Source of the DNA: Coriobacteriia bacterium
GTDB taxonomy: Bacteria > Actinomycetota > Coriobacteriia > Anaerosomatales > SLCP01
DNA length: 64,000 nt
NCBI GenBank assembly: GCA_030603745.1
Contig: JAUVXE010000006.1
Span: 47,580-111,579, forward strand
Direction of reading: 5' to 3'
A program made the translations under genes and the position numbers. Under the pieces are notes generated by a model that ran no database searches, was not told the DNA's origin, and was given only the letters and a program-made list of their open reading frames with translations. Below, in pieces: positions 17,074 through 25,067 of the stretch (positions are counted from its first letter, which is position 1; each line of letters opens with the position of its first letter).

Positions 17074-18720
17074 CTACCTCACCCCCATCGGCTTCGTGTA
17101 GACGGTTGCTTCCTTGCCGGTCTTGGGTTCAATCACGTGAACCGCGCAACCGATTCAAGGATCGAAGCTGCGCGCGATGCGGCAGGCCTCGAGCGGACGC
17201 TCCGGGTCGATGATGGGAGTGCCCACGAGGGCCTCCTCCATCGGGCCGCGGACGCCCTGGTCGTCGCGGGACGAGCAGTCCCACGTGGACGGCGTGACGA
17301 CCTGGTAGCGGTCGATCTTGCCGCCCTGGATGTCGATGAAGTGGGCGAGCGCACCGCGGGGAGCTTCCCACAGACCGGCGCCCATGCCCTCGTCGACGTT
17401 GTGCGGCTCGAAGTACTTCGAGTCGCCACCGGCGATGGCCTCGATGAGCTCGTTGCACCACTCGAGCGACCAGTCGCAGACGACCTTGGTCTCGAGGTTG
17501 CGGGCCGCGATGCGGCCGAGCAGCGAGACGAGGACCTCGGGGCGACCGGCGGCGCCGAGAGCGGCGAGCGCGCCGTCGACGATCTCCTGGACCGGCTGCA
17601 CGCCACGCAGATAGGCGACGAGCATGCGGGAGAGGGGACCGGCCTCCATGGGGGCACCGTCGTAGCGCGGTGCCTTGCACCAGGAGTAACGGGCCTCGGT
17701 GTTGTACTCGTCGAACATGGCGTCCGCCTCACCCACGGAGGGGTGGAGGCCGCTGGCCGACTCGTACCAGGAGCGCTGAACGTCCTCGGAGAGGACCGAG
17801 GGGTCGGCGTCGGCGACCGTGAGGCCGTCGGCGACCTTGATGACGCCCGCGGGGAGGTAGCGGTTGTTCATCTCGAACGAGTCGTCGTTGAAGACGCCCC
17901 ACGCGAGGAAGTTCCCGTGGCCTCCACCGTACTCGAGGGCGCCTGCGTAGAACGGCGCGATCGCGAGGGTGTCGGGGATCATCGTGTTCGTGACCCAGTC
18001 GTTGAGCTTGATGAAACGGAACAGGATGTCATCAAGCTTGTTCTCGGTGGGCACGAACGAGGTACCACCGGGGATCGAGGTCATGAAGTGCGGGAACTTG
18101 CCGCCCATGACCGCGATGATCTCGGCGGCGACGGCCTGCATCTCAAGCGCCTCGAGGTAGTGCGCGACGCCGATCAGGTGAAGCTCGGCGGGCATGTCCT
18201 CGGCGTACGCCGGGTGCCCGAACCAGCCGTTGGTGAAGATGGAGAGCTGGCCGTTGTCGACGAACGCCTGCAGGCGCTTGGCGACCGCCCCGAAGTCCGA
18301 GACACCGGTGCCGGCGGCCTGCGCGAGCGCATACGTGTCGGCGATGTCGGCGGAGAGGGCCTTCACCGGATCGACGTAGTCGAGTGCCGCCAGCGTGTAG
18401 AACCACAGGATGTGGCTGTGGATGTACTGGGCGGCCTCGATCAGGTTACGGACGATACGAGCGTTGTTCGGGATCGTGATGCCGAGGGCGTCCTCGGTCG
18501 ACATCGTGGAGGCGTGACCGTGAGAGATCGGGCACACGCCGCAGATACGCTGTGCGACGAAGAACGCGTCGGAGGGCCGGCGGTCGAGGAGGATCTTCTC
18601 CATGCCTCGGTACAGCCCGCCGGACACCCAGGCGTCGGTGACGACACCGTCGTTGACCTCGACCTCGACACGCAGGTGTCCCTCGATTCGAGTCAACGGA
18701 TCGACCACTTGACGAGCCAC
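17074..18720 (-). CDS. hyaB: [NiFeSe] hydrogenase large subunit with selenocysteine at TGA 17155-17157
   Basis: The conventional frame runs 521 codons from 18720 and stops at TGA (17157-17155) just after RSFDP. The family requires DPCxxCxxH there, with both cysteines binding Ni-Fe. Reading TGA as Sec gives D520 P521 U522 I G C525 A V H528 plus 20 residues to TAG at 17074. The N-terminal metal motif RICGVCPISH (C60, C63) is intact, so the active site is otherwise complete. Without read-through the protein would lack three essential ligands or processing residues. The 20-residue tail after H528 is the expected target of the maturation protease encoded downstream. The protein oxidises H2 as partner of the Tat-exported small subunit. 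A SECIS-like hairpin follows the TGA. The alternative, a nonsense mutation, is unlikely given the preserved downstream codons. Confidence 0.9.
17126..17154 (-). promoter_or_regulatory. Bacterial SECIS-like element directly downstream of the Sec codon
   Basis: Counting from the base after UGA, nucleotides 12-17 (GGUUCA) pair perfectly with 24-29 (UGAACC) around a six-base loop CGUGAU. The loop has G as its second base and a GU at 19-20. Stem position, size and loop closely mirror the E. coli fdhF SECIS, which also starts its upper stem about 12 bases after UGA. GGUUGC (4-9) could additionally pair with GCAACC 46-51 bases after UGA. Confidence 0.8.
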
Positions 18721-19889
18721 TATTTACCGCCTCCCTTCTTCATCCGCTTGCGGTCATGCTCCTTCATCTCCTCATAGGGAGCACCGCCGTCCATGCGGCC
18801 GGTGGCCTTCATGCCGAGGCCGTGGGCGACGAGGCCCGCCGCGGCGACTCCGGCCACCACGCCGGCGATGACACCCGGCTGGGTGTTACCGACGTTGGGC
18901 AGCGGCAGGTCGCGGTGGCGGTTCAGGAACGGTGCACCGACGTCGACCCAGTCCAGGCTGCCGCAGCCGATGCAGGGAGCGCCGGCTTCGACGCACCAGC
19001 TCGCCCTGCGGTTCCAGCGAACGATCGGGCAGTTGGTGTAGGTCTGCGGACCCTTGCAGCCGACCTTGTACAGGCAGTAGCCGAGGGCCTCCTCCTCCGA
19101 GCCGAACTCCGAGACGAAGTTGCCGTTCTCGAAGTGGCCGCGACGAGGGCAGTTGTCGTGGATGGTCTGGCCGAAGATGTACTTCGGGCGGCCGAACCGG
19201 TCCAGCTTGTCGAGGATCGCACCGCTCTCGAGCGAGCCGAGCAGCAGCACGTCGACGACGATCGCCACGACCCACTCCGGGTTGACCGGGCAGGTCGGCA
19301 GGTTCACGACCGGGGTCGAGATGCCCTTCTCGTCGAGGTACATCTGGACGCCGGTGGCGTCAGCGGGGTTCGGGGCGGCCATGACGAAGCCACCGTCGAC
19401 CGCGCAGGAGCCGACCGCCACGATGGCGGCCGCGCCCGGTGCGGCGTGATCGAGCTCTTCGAGACCGGTCTTGCCGCCGATACGAAGGCTGTTGCCGTCG
19501 AAGCCCTTCATGACGGAGCCCTCGTAGATGAGGATGTACTCACCCTCCTTCTCGAAGACCGCTTCGGCGGCGTCGAGAGCGTCCTGGCCCTGGGCCATCG
19601 AGAGCGTCTCCATGAAGTCGATGGAGAGGATCTCAAGGACGACCGTGGCGACGTCAGGCGAGTCCGCCTGCGCCATCGACTCAGTGCAGCCGGTGCACGC
19701 TCCACCGTTCAGCCATACCGCGGGCTGCAGCTTCGCGCCCTGGTTGATCGCGCGAGCGATCTCAGGGACGAACGCCTGCGAGAGCCCGAGCATCGCTGCC
19801 AGCGAGCCGCAGTACTTGAGGAAATCGCGACGCGACACGCCTCTCGCTGCGAGAAGGTCGTAGATCACATCGTGGTCCTCATGCGCCAT
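18720..19889 (-). CDS. hyaA: [NiFe]-hydrogenase small subunit, Tat exported and membrane anchored
   Basis: The 389-residue protein has a twin-arginine signal (SRRDFLK at 19-25) followed by a hydrophobic stretch. Proximal-cluster cysteines C65 and C68 sit in GGACTGCTES. Downstream are the cluster ligands in GSCAVDGG, LPTCPVNPE, HDNCPRRGHFENG and GYCLYKVGCKGP, and a C-terminal hydrophobic anchor (about 335-358). It relays electrons from the Ni site to cytochrome b. ATG 19889 is chosen because AAGGAGG lies eight bases upstream; a GTG at 19898 would sit inside that Shine-Dalgarno. It overlaps the large-subunit start by one base. Confidence 0.95.
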   Translation of the reverse strand: MAHEDHDVIYDLLAARGVSRRDFLKYCGSLAAMLGLSQAFVPEIARAINQGAKLQPAVWLNGGACTGCTESMAQADSPDVATVVLEILSIDFMETLSMAQGQDALDAAEAVFEKEGEYILIYEGSVMKGFDGNSLRIGGKTGLEELDHAAPGAAAIVAVGSCAVDGGFVMAAPNPADATGVQMYLDEKGISTPVVNLPTCPVNPEWVVAIVVDVLLLGSLESGAILDKLDRFGRPKYIFGQTIHDNCPRRGHFENGNFVSEFGSEEEALGYCLYKVGCKGPQTYTNCPIVRWNRRASWCVEAGAPCIGCGSLDWVDVGAPFLNRHRDLPLPNVGNTQPGVIAGVVAGVAAAGLVAHGLGMKATGRMDGGAPYEEMKEHDRKRMKKGGGK

Positions 19890-19935
19890 GCCATACACCT
19901 CCTTGTACGAATACCGGATCTTCCCGTGCTGCTCC

Positions 19936-19969
19936 GACCGGGCCGCCCTTCGGGGCGAGAAGCCCGGTC
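19936..19969 (-). other. Two-tier hairpin in the 5' leader of the hydrogenase operon
   Basis: GACCGGGC pairs with GCCCGGTC (8 bp) and, inside it, CGCCC pairs with GGGCG (5 bp) around a TTCG loop, with an AGAA bulge on one side. It lies 47-80 bases before the small-subunit ATG. It could stabilise the transcript or attenuate transcription; no T tract follows it. Confidence 0.4.
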
Positions 19970-20178
19970 AAGATTCGTCGGTCACGACCTCCTTTCGTGG
20001 AACGCGCGATCGATGCTGCCTTCAACGGGGAAACGGCTGACACGGTCGATGGTGCGACCGGCGCCGCCCGTGGCCGGGGAGGATGCCGAGGCCCGCGAGG
20101 GCCCGGCGCAGAGAGGATCACGGCAGGAGGGTCGGCTGACCCGGGGGGAGGGGAGGCAGCCGAGAGGACGCGGGTTCA

Positions 20179-20194
20179 TGTGAACATGCGCACA
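20179..20194. promoter_or_regulatory. Crp-like site upstream of the hydrogenase operon
   Basis: TGTGA-ACATGC-GCACA matches TGTGA-N6-TCACA at nine of ten positions. It overlaps two short palindromes (GTTCA-TG-TGAAC and CATGT-GA-ACATG). It is 290 bases before the small-subunit start and 156-171 bases downstream of the TAGAAT candidate on the minus strand, so if functional it would act within the leader or on a promoter nearer the gene. Confidence 0.4.
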
Positions 20195-20444
20195 AGGCCG
20201 CACGGGCCCGGAGGTCCCGCAGGCTCAAGAGGAGAGGTTCGCGATCGGTCGCACCAGACCTGACACCCCCAGAGACACGGCTTCATCAGCTACTCGTATC
20301 CCGGGCGCACGGAGAGGAGGCTCACCTCCCCGGCCACCCTGTATCTGCCATTCTACCGCTTCCTCGGCGGGAACGCGAAGCGAAGTCGAGGATTGGGAAC
20401 ACAGGTGGTGTGAGGGTGTTCAGGACCGAAGAAGGGGTGGCGAC

Positions 20445-20648
20445 ATGAACGAGGACACTCGCAGGGACGAAGAGGCCCGGGGAGCGCTCGGGGACAAGCC
20501 CGTCAGCGTCTCTCCCGCCGAGGACCCACAGCGGTTCCGCGAACTGTGCGAGACCGAGCGCGACTCGCTCTCGCCACGCCAGACCGCCGACTGCGCGGGG
20601 GCCGATCTCGCCGAGCTCTACGAGAACGAGGAGGACGGCGGCTCCTAG
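20445..20648 (+). CDS. Small acidic protein of unknown function
   Basis: This is a 67-residue, strongly acidic, Asp/Glu/Arg-rich frame with two cysteines (CETERD and DCAGAD) and no membrane segment or recognised family. GAAGAAGGGG precedes the ATG at usable distance. Acidic composition can arise by chance in GC-rich DNA, so the call rests on start signals and position. It lies upstream of the DUF2249 gene and might be co-transcribed with it. Confidence 0.45.
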   Translation: MNEDTRRDEEARGALGDKPVSVSPAEDPQRFRELCETERDSLSPRQTADCAGADLAELYENEEDGGS

Positions 20649-20709
20649 CATCGAACAGAGCCGGTAGACGTCCCGGTCGCGGGAGGTCGGACCGGCGTGG
20701 GAGGTCTCG

Positions 20710-20970
20710 GTGCCTGGCCCGAAGAACAGTCTCGTCATCGACGTGCGTTCGTGCTCCTCGGAGCTGCGGCGTCCCGTGGTGTTCGCGGTGGTCGACAAGC
20801 TCCTCGAGTTCGATTCCCACGACAGTCTCGTCGTGGTCTGCGATCACGAGCCGGCGGGACTCGGCTACCAGCTCGACCTTCGCAAGGAGACCCGCGGCCT
20901 GTTCGAGTACCACTACGACCAGCGCCTCGACGGCGCGTGGGTCGCCCTCATCAGGCGCAAGAGCGTCTGA
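20710..20970 (+). CDS. DUF2249 domain protein
   Basis: The 86-residue protein fits the DUF2249 pattern: an N-terminal LVIDVRxxxxxxRRPVVF strand-helix, then SLVVVCDHEPAGLGYQLD, where the DH(D/E)P motif is the family hallmark, and a final aromatic FEYHYDQ strand. The fold resembles TusA/SirA. Members occur near respiratory, nitric-oxide and b-type heme proteins, but the biochemical function is unknown. The GTG start has GGGAGGT upstream. Its neighbours here are hydrogenase and redox genes. Confidence 0.75.
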   Translation: MPGPKNSLVIDVRSCSSELRRPVVFAVVDKLLEFDSHDSLVVVCDHEPAGLGYQLDLRKETRGLFEYHYDQRLDGAWVALIRRKSV

Positions 20971-20988
20971 GTCCGGCGCCGCGCCTGG

Positions 20989-21687
20989 CTATCCCGCGAG
21001 GCGGGGCAGGAGCCGGGCGAGCTCGACGAGGTCGCCGGCGAAGTCGGCGCTCGTCCCCGCGGCGCTCCCCACGTAGTAGGTGCGCATCCCGGTGTCGGCC
21101 GCGGGCAGGTCGAGCGCCCGGTCGTCGCCCACCATGAGGCACTCCCGTGGTTCGACGCCGAGGGCCTCGGCGGTCTGCCGGAAGTACTCGGCGTGGGGCT
21201 TGCACGCGTACATCCACTCGTAGCTCGTGACAGCGTGGACCTCGACGTCGTCGAGTCCCGCCCACGCGATCCGGTGGTCGATCGCCGCCCGCGGGAAGAT
21301 CGGGTTCGTGGCGACGGCCACTTTGAGCCCGAGGGCGAGCGCGGCCTCCATCGCGGCGCGCGCGCCGGGCATCGGGCCGTATCCGCCCCCGAGTGACGGG
21401 AACTCCTCGGCGTAGAAGCGGTCGAAGACGTCGCGGTGGTCGTCGAGGTCGAGCGAGGTCAGACGGCAGAACTCGGCGTTGAAGACCTCGCGGTTGGTGA
21501 GGCCGGGGTGGGGGCGCATCATCGCGTCGGTGGCCTCGTTGACCGCCCGCATCGCGGTCTCGAGGTCCCCGTCGTCGTCGAGGATGCTCCCGAGCGTGCG
21601 GCCGAGCCCGTCGAAGTACCTGCCGAGGAAGGTCCGCAGGTCGATGTCGAGCAGGGTTCCGTCGAGGTCGAACAGGACAGCTCGCAC
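20989..21687 (-). CDS. HAD superfamily hydrolase (phosphatase-like)
   Basis: The 232-residue protein has all HAD motifs: DLDGT at 7-11 (nucleophile D7, acid D9), an ATNP segment near 126 as motif II, KPH near 160 supplying the Lys, and GDDRALDLPAA near 185 as motif IV. A helical cap lies between motifs I and II (subfamily I). It likely dephosphorylates a small metabolite; the substrate is not evident. GTG 21687 is chosen because GAGGAG lies seven bases before it and the conserved fold begins there. It is divergent from the oxidoreductase gene. Confidence 0.85.
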   Translation of the reverse strand: MRAVLFDLDGTLLDIDLRTFLGRYFDGLGRTLGSILDDDGDLETAMRAVNEATDAMMRPHPGLTNREVFNAEFCRLTSLDLDDHRDVFDRFYAEEFPSLGGGYGPMPGARAAMEAALALGLKVAVATNPIFPRAAIDHRIAWAGLDDVEVHAVTSYEWMYACKPHAEYFRQTAEALGVEPRECLMVGDDRALDLPAADTGMRTYYVGSAAGTSADFAGDLVELARLLPRLAG

Positions 21688-21762
21688 GCGCTCGCTCCTC
21701 AGGTCACGATCCGGACGACTGCGCGATGGTAACACGCTCCCGGGGCCGATCCGTCGCTGCCG

Positions 21763-21791
21763 TTGACCCGTGATACCGAGGGGGGTATGCT
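21763..21791 (+). promoter_or_regulatory. Sigma-70-type promoter of the FAD/Fe-S oxidoreductase
   Basis: TTGACC (21763-21768) and TATGCT (21786-21791) are separated by exactly 17 bases, the best promoter match in the window. A 16-bp palindrome fills the spacer and reaches into the -10. Transcription would begin near 21798. Confidence 0.72.
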
Positions 21792-21823
21792 TCCGCCGGT
21801 GGCGACGATACCCCCCTGGGCAT
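21773..21823. promoter_or_regulatory. Two CsoR/RcnR-like operators over the promoter
   Basis: Site 1, ATACC-GAGGGG-GGTAT (21773-21788), is a perfect inverted repeat between -35 and -10. Site 2, ATACCC-CCCT-GGGCAT (21808-21823), has one mismatch and lies just after the start point. Their outer halves also form a 9-bp inverted repeat (GGGGGGTAT/ATACCCCCC). AT-rich ends with a G/C tract in the middle is the hallmark of operators for the CsoR/RcnR/FrmR/CstR repressors. Confidence 0.55.
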
Positions 21824-21887
21824 ATCATGGGACCGTCGGCGCCAACTCGTGAAGCGTCACACAAGTCCTCGGGAGTGGAAGGATGCG

Positions 21888-24800
21888 GTGCGGATGGCTG
21901 CGTTGAGCGCGAGAGCAGAGGAAGGGCTGCGTGAGCTGTTCGGCGAGCGGATGCGGACCGGACGGGTCGAGCGGTCGATGTACTCCTTCGATATCGGGGC
22001 CATGCCCCGGCTGGTGAGACCGCTCATGCCGGCGGGCCTGGCCGGCGCCGTGGTCCGACCGTCGACCGAGGCCGAGGTGGTCGACCTGCTCCGGCTTGCG
22101 ACGCGTGAGGGCGTGCCCGTGGTGCCGCGCGGTTGGGCGACCTCGGGGTACGGGGGCGTGCTTCCGGTCCGCGGTGCCGTGGTCGCCGACCTGTCGGGGA
22201 TGCGCGCGGTGCTCTCGGTCGACCGCGAGCGGATGACCGTCACCGTGCAGGCCTCGGCGATCTGGGAGGAGATCGCCCGGGAGCTTGCGAGGCACGGGCT
22301 CGCGCTCAGGCTCTACCCCTCCTCGCTGCCGAGCTCCGGCGCAGCCGGGTGGCTGGCGCAGGGCGGTGCGGGCTTCGGGTCGTTCGAGTACGGCCCCTTC
22401 AGCGACAACGTGGTATCCGCGCGCGTCGTCCTGCCCACCGGCGAGGTGCGCGAGTACCAAGGCGACGACCTGCGCGACCTCGTCGCCGACGCCGAGGGGA
22501 TCACCGGGATCATCACCGAGCTCACCTTCCGTGTCCGGGCGCTCGAGCCGGAGGTGCATCGCGCGTTCGCGTTCCCGGACGCCGCGGCGCTCGCGCGGAC
22601 GCTCGCCGAGGTCTCCTCGCAGGGGTTGCCGCTGTGGTCGCTGACCTTCCTGAACCCCGAGTCGATCCGCCTGAAGAAGCAGCTGCCCCACCGGCACGGA
22701 CATCCGTACGAGGTGGCGAACACGCACGATGATCCCGAGCTGCCCGAGGCCTACATCGCGCTGGCGGCCTACCCGGAGTCACGGCGCGAGGGGATCGAGC
22801 CCGCACTCGACGCCATCGTCGCCTCAGCGGGTGGCACCGACCTCGGGCCCGGCGCGGCGGAGCACGAGTGGGAGCAGCGCTTCGCCCCGATGCGGCTCAA
22901 GCGCCTCGGCCCCTCGCTCGTTCCGACCGAGGTGGTCGTGCCGCTCGCCGCGCTCGAGACGGTCCTCGGCGAGATCGATCGCGTGATCGACCAGCCGTTC
23001 GTGCTCGAGGGGATGCATGCGAAGGGCGACCGCGTCGTCCTGCTCGGATTCATCCCGCACGACGAGCGGTCACTCGCCTTCAACGCGGCGTTCGCGCTCT
23101 CGCTCTCCGTCATCCGGATCGCGAAGCGGCACGGGGGGTCCGCCTACTCGACGGGCATGTACTTCCGCCGAGAGGCGGCGAGCGTGCTCGGGCCCGGGCG
23201 GGTGGCGGCGCTCGCCCGTCACAAGTCGGAGGTCGACCCGCGCGGGATCATGAACCCCGGCAAGGTCCTCGGCAGGGGGATCGTCGACGTGCTGATGGGC
23301 GCGGCGACCTCCGTCGAGCCGCTCGTCCGCCCGATCGCCAACGCCGCGCGCCCGCCGGCGAACCCGGCCGCGCGCTTCCGCGAGGTCAACGGCGTTCCCG
23401 CCGACGTCGCGCTCATGGCCTACTCGTGCGCTCGGTGCGGCTACTGCGTGCCGACCTGCGAGCAGTACTCGGGGCGCGGCTGGGAGTCCCACTCGCCGAG
23501 GGGGAAGTACGCGTTCCTGCGGGACGTGGTCGAGGGGCGGGCGAAGTTCGACCGGGCCGCCGTCGACACCTTCCTCGTCTGCACGACGTGCGAGATCTGC
23601 AACACGCGCTGCCAGCTGCACCTGCCGGTCGAGCACGACTGGATGACCATGCGCGGCAAGCTCGTCCACGAGGAGAAGCGCGGCACCTTCCCGCCGTTCG
23701 AGATGATGGCGGCCTCGCTCGAGGGCGAACTCGATATCTGGGCCGGCAAGCGCGAGAACCGCGCGAACTGGGTTCCGGAGGACCTTGAGCCCACGCTCAA
23801 GGAGTCCGGCGAGATCATGTACTTCGCCGGGTGCACGGCGAGTTTCGTCGAGCACGACGTGGCCGAGGCGAGCGTGCGTCTGCTCACCGACGCGGGGTAC
23901 GACATCGCCTACATGGGCACGGACGAGGCGTGTTGCGGCATCCCGATGAAGGTCGCGGGCAAGTGGGACCTGTTCGAACGGATCTATGAGCACAACACCG
24001 CCGAGGCGCGCAGGCGCGGGGCGAAGACGATCGTCACCTCGTGCCCGGCGTGCGCGCTCGTCTGGAAGGAGCTCTACGCGAACATCGCGGCCGACCGTGG
24101 CGAGCCCTACGAGTTCGAGGTCAGGCACTACTCGGAGCTCGTGAGCGAGGCGCTCGCCGAGGGCACGCTCACGCTCGAGCGGCCGATCGAGGGCCGGATC
24201 ACCTTCCACGACTCGTGTCACGCGGGGCGGGCGCAGGGGCTCTACGAGCCGCCGCGCGAGATGCTCAAGGCGATCCCCGGGGTCGACTACGTCGAGATGG
24301 AGCACAATCGGGAGGAAGGGTACTGCTGCGGGTCGGTGCTCACGCTGGTGGGCGAGATGCCGGTGGCCCCGGTCCTCGGCAAGCAGCGCCTCGACGAGGC
24401 GGTAGCGGCCGGCGCCGACACGGTGGTGGCCCTCTGTCCCTGCTGCCAGGTCCAGCTCCGCGACAGCAACAGCAAGAACGGGCTCGGACTCAGGATCGAC
24501 GACCTCTCGCGTATCGTCGCCGAGGCGGCCGGCTACGACATCCCCGAGACGACCGAGCGCTCCATGTACCTGTGGGGCTACTTCGAGAAGTTCATCGTCC
24601 TCATGGAACCCGCGAACATGGCTGCGCTCATGGAACGCATCTTCCCCCAGATGATGGACGCGATGCCTCCCGGGATGAAGCCGATGATGCGGACGATGAA
24701 GCACGTGCCGGGCGGGCTCGCCATGATGGAGAAGGTGATGCCCGCGATGTTCCCGCTGCTGATCGACGGCATCATGGAGCGGGTGATGGGCGACATGATC

Positions 24801-24962
24801 GCCGCGGTGCAGGACCACGTAGGCCCGATGCCGGAGGATATGGAGGAGCTCGTGCCCGAGTTGCTGCCCCGGACCATGGAGTCCCTCATGCCGACGTATC
24901 TGCCCGAGCTCATCCCGCACGTGACGCCGAGGATGATCTCCTACATCCGCACCGAGATGTGA
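21888..24962 (+). CDS. Fused FAD-binding oxidase, 4Fe-4S and CCG-domain oxidoreductase with Met-rich tail
   Basis: The product is about 1,024 residues. Domain order: FAD-binding PCMH domain (about 45-215, with PRGWATSGYGG), FAD-oxidase C domain (to about 465), two 4Fe-4S motifs in a ferredoxin-like domain (CARCGYCVPTC near 516, CTTCEICNTRC near 565), then two cysteine-rich CCG domains (CCGIP and CCGSV). This combines GlcD and GlcF/GlpC/HdrD modules in one chain, as in lactate or 2-hydroxyacid dehydrogenases. The substrate is unknown. The last 130 residues contain about 24 methionines. GTG 21888 has GGAAGG upstream; the frame also allows GTG 21849 without a ribosome site. Confidence 0.85.
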   Translation: MRMAALSARAEEGLRELFGERMRTGRVERSMYSFDIGAMPRLVRPLMPAGLAGAVVRPSTEAEVVDLLRLATREGVPVVPRGWATSGYGGVLPVRGAVVADLSGMRAVLSVDRERMTVTVQASAIWEEIARELARHGLALRLYPSSLPSSGAAGWLAQGGAGFGSFEYGPFSDNVVSARVVLPTGEVREYQGDDLRDLVADAEGITGIITELTFRVRALEPEVHRAFAFPDAAALARTLAEVSSQGLPLWSLTFLNPESIRLKKQLPHRHGHPYEVANTHDDPELPEAYIALAAYPESRREGIEPALDAIVASAGGTDLGPGAAEHEWEQRFAPMRLKRLGPSLVPTEVVVPLAALETVLGEIDRVIDQPFVLEGMHAKGDRVVLLGFIPHDERSLAFNAAFALSLSVIRIAKRHGGSAYSTGMYFRREAASVLGPGRVAALARHKSEVDPRGIMNPGKVLGRGIVDVLMGAATSVEPLVRPIANAARPPANPAARFREVNGVPADVALMAYSCARCGYCVPTCEQYSGRGWESHSPRGKYAFLRDVVEGRAKFDRAAVDTFLVCTTCEICNTRCQLHLPVEHDWMTMRGKLVHEEKRGTFPPFEMMAASLEGELDIWAGKRENRANWVPEDLEPTLKESGEIMYFAGCTASFVEHDVAEASVRLLTDAGYDIAYMGTDEACCGIPMKVAGKWDLFERIYEHNTAEARRRGAKTIVTSCPACALVWKELYANIAADRGEPYEFEVRHYSELVSEALAEGTLTLERPIEGRITFHDSCHAGRAQGLYEPPREMLKAIPGVDYVEMEHNREEGYCCGSVLTLVGEMPVAPVLGKQRLDEAVAAGADTVVALCPCCQVQLRDSNSKNGLGLRIDDLSRIVAEAAGYDIPETTERSMYLWGYFEKFIVLMEPANMAALMERIFPQMMDAMPPGMKPMMRTMKHVPGGLAMMEKVMPAMFPLLIDGIMERVMGDMIAAVQDHVGPMPEDMEELVPELLPRTMESLMPTYLPELIPHVTPRMISYIRTEM

Positions 24963-24971
24963 GCCGAGCTT

Positions 24972-25009
24972 CAGGAGGGGTGGCGGGCGTGGCCCCTCCG
25001 CCCCTCCTG
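24972..25009 (+). terminator. Hairpin terminator after the FAD/Fe-S oxidoreductase
   Basis: CAGGAGGGG (24972-24980) and CCCCTCCTG (25001-25009) form a perfect 9-bp stem around a GC-rich loop, ten bases after the stop codon. No T tract follows. Confidence 0.55.
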
Positions 25010-25026
25010 GCAGAAATTGTTCACGC

Positions 25027-25042
25027 TGTGTCTCAAGTCACA
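25027..25042. promoter_or_regulatory. Crp-like site directly upstream of the crp-like gene
   Basis: TGTGT-CTCAAG-TCACA matches TGTGA-N6-TCACA at nine of ten positions and ends 25 bases before the regulator's ATG. Its position suggests autoregulation, probably repression if the promoter overlaps it. Confidence 0.5.
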
Positions 25043-25067
25043 CTGGGCGGTGCCCGATAGTGCCTGT

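Larger units (their letters stand above)
19905..20444. other. 540-base intergenic/leader region of the hydrogenase operon
   Basis: I see no credible gene in this stretch. On the minus strand it holds a TAGAAT -10 candidate (20350-20355), a Crp-like palindrome (20179-20194), several purine runs, and a strong two-tier hairpin (19936-19969) shortly before the small-subunit ribosome binding site. On the plus strand it leads into the small gene at 20,445. Confidence 0.5.

Noticed and set aside
17155..17157. TGA as a true stop codon, or a genetic code in which TGA is a sense codon throughout
   Set aside because: As a stop, it would leave the hydrogenase without essential metal ligands although the codons after it are perfectly conserved. 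A general recoding is excluded because many other genes here use TGA as the functional stop, often in GTGA/ATGA overlaps with the next gene.
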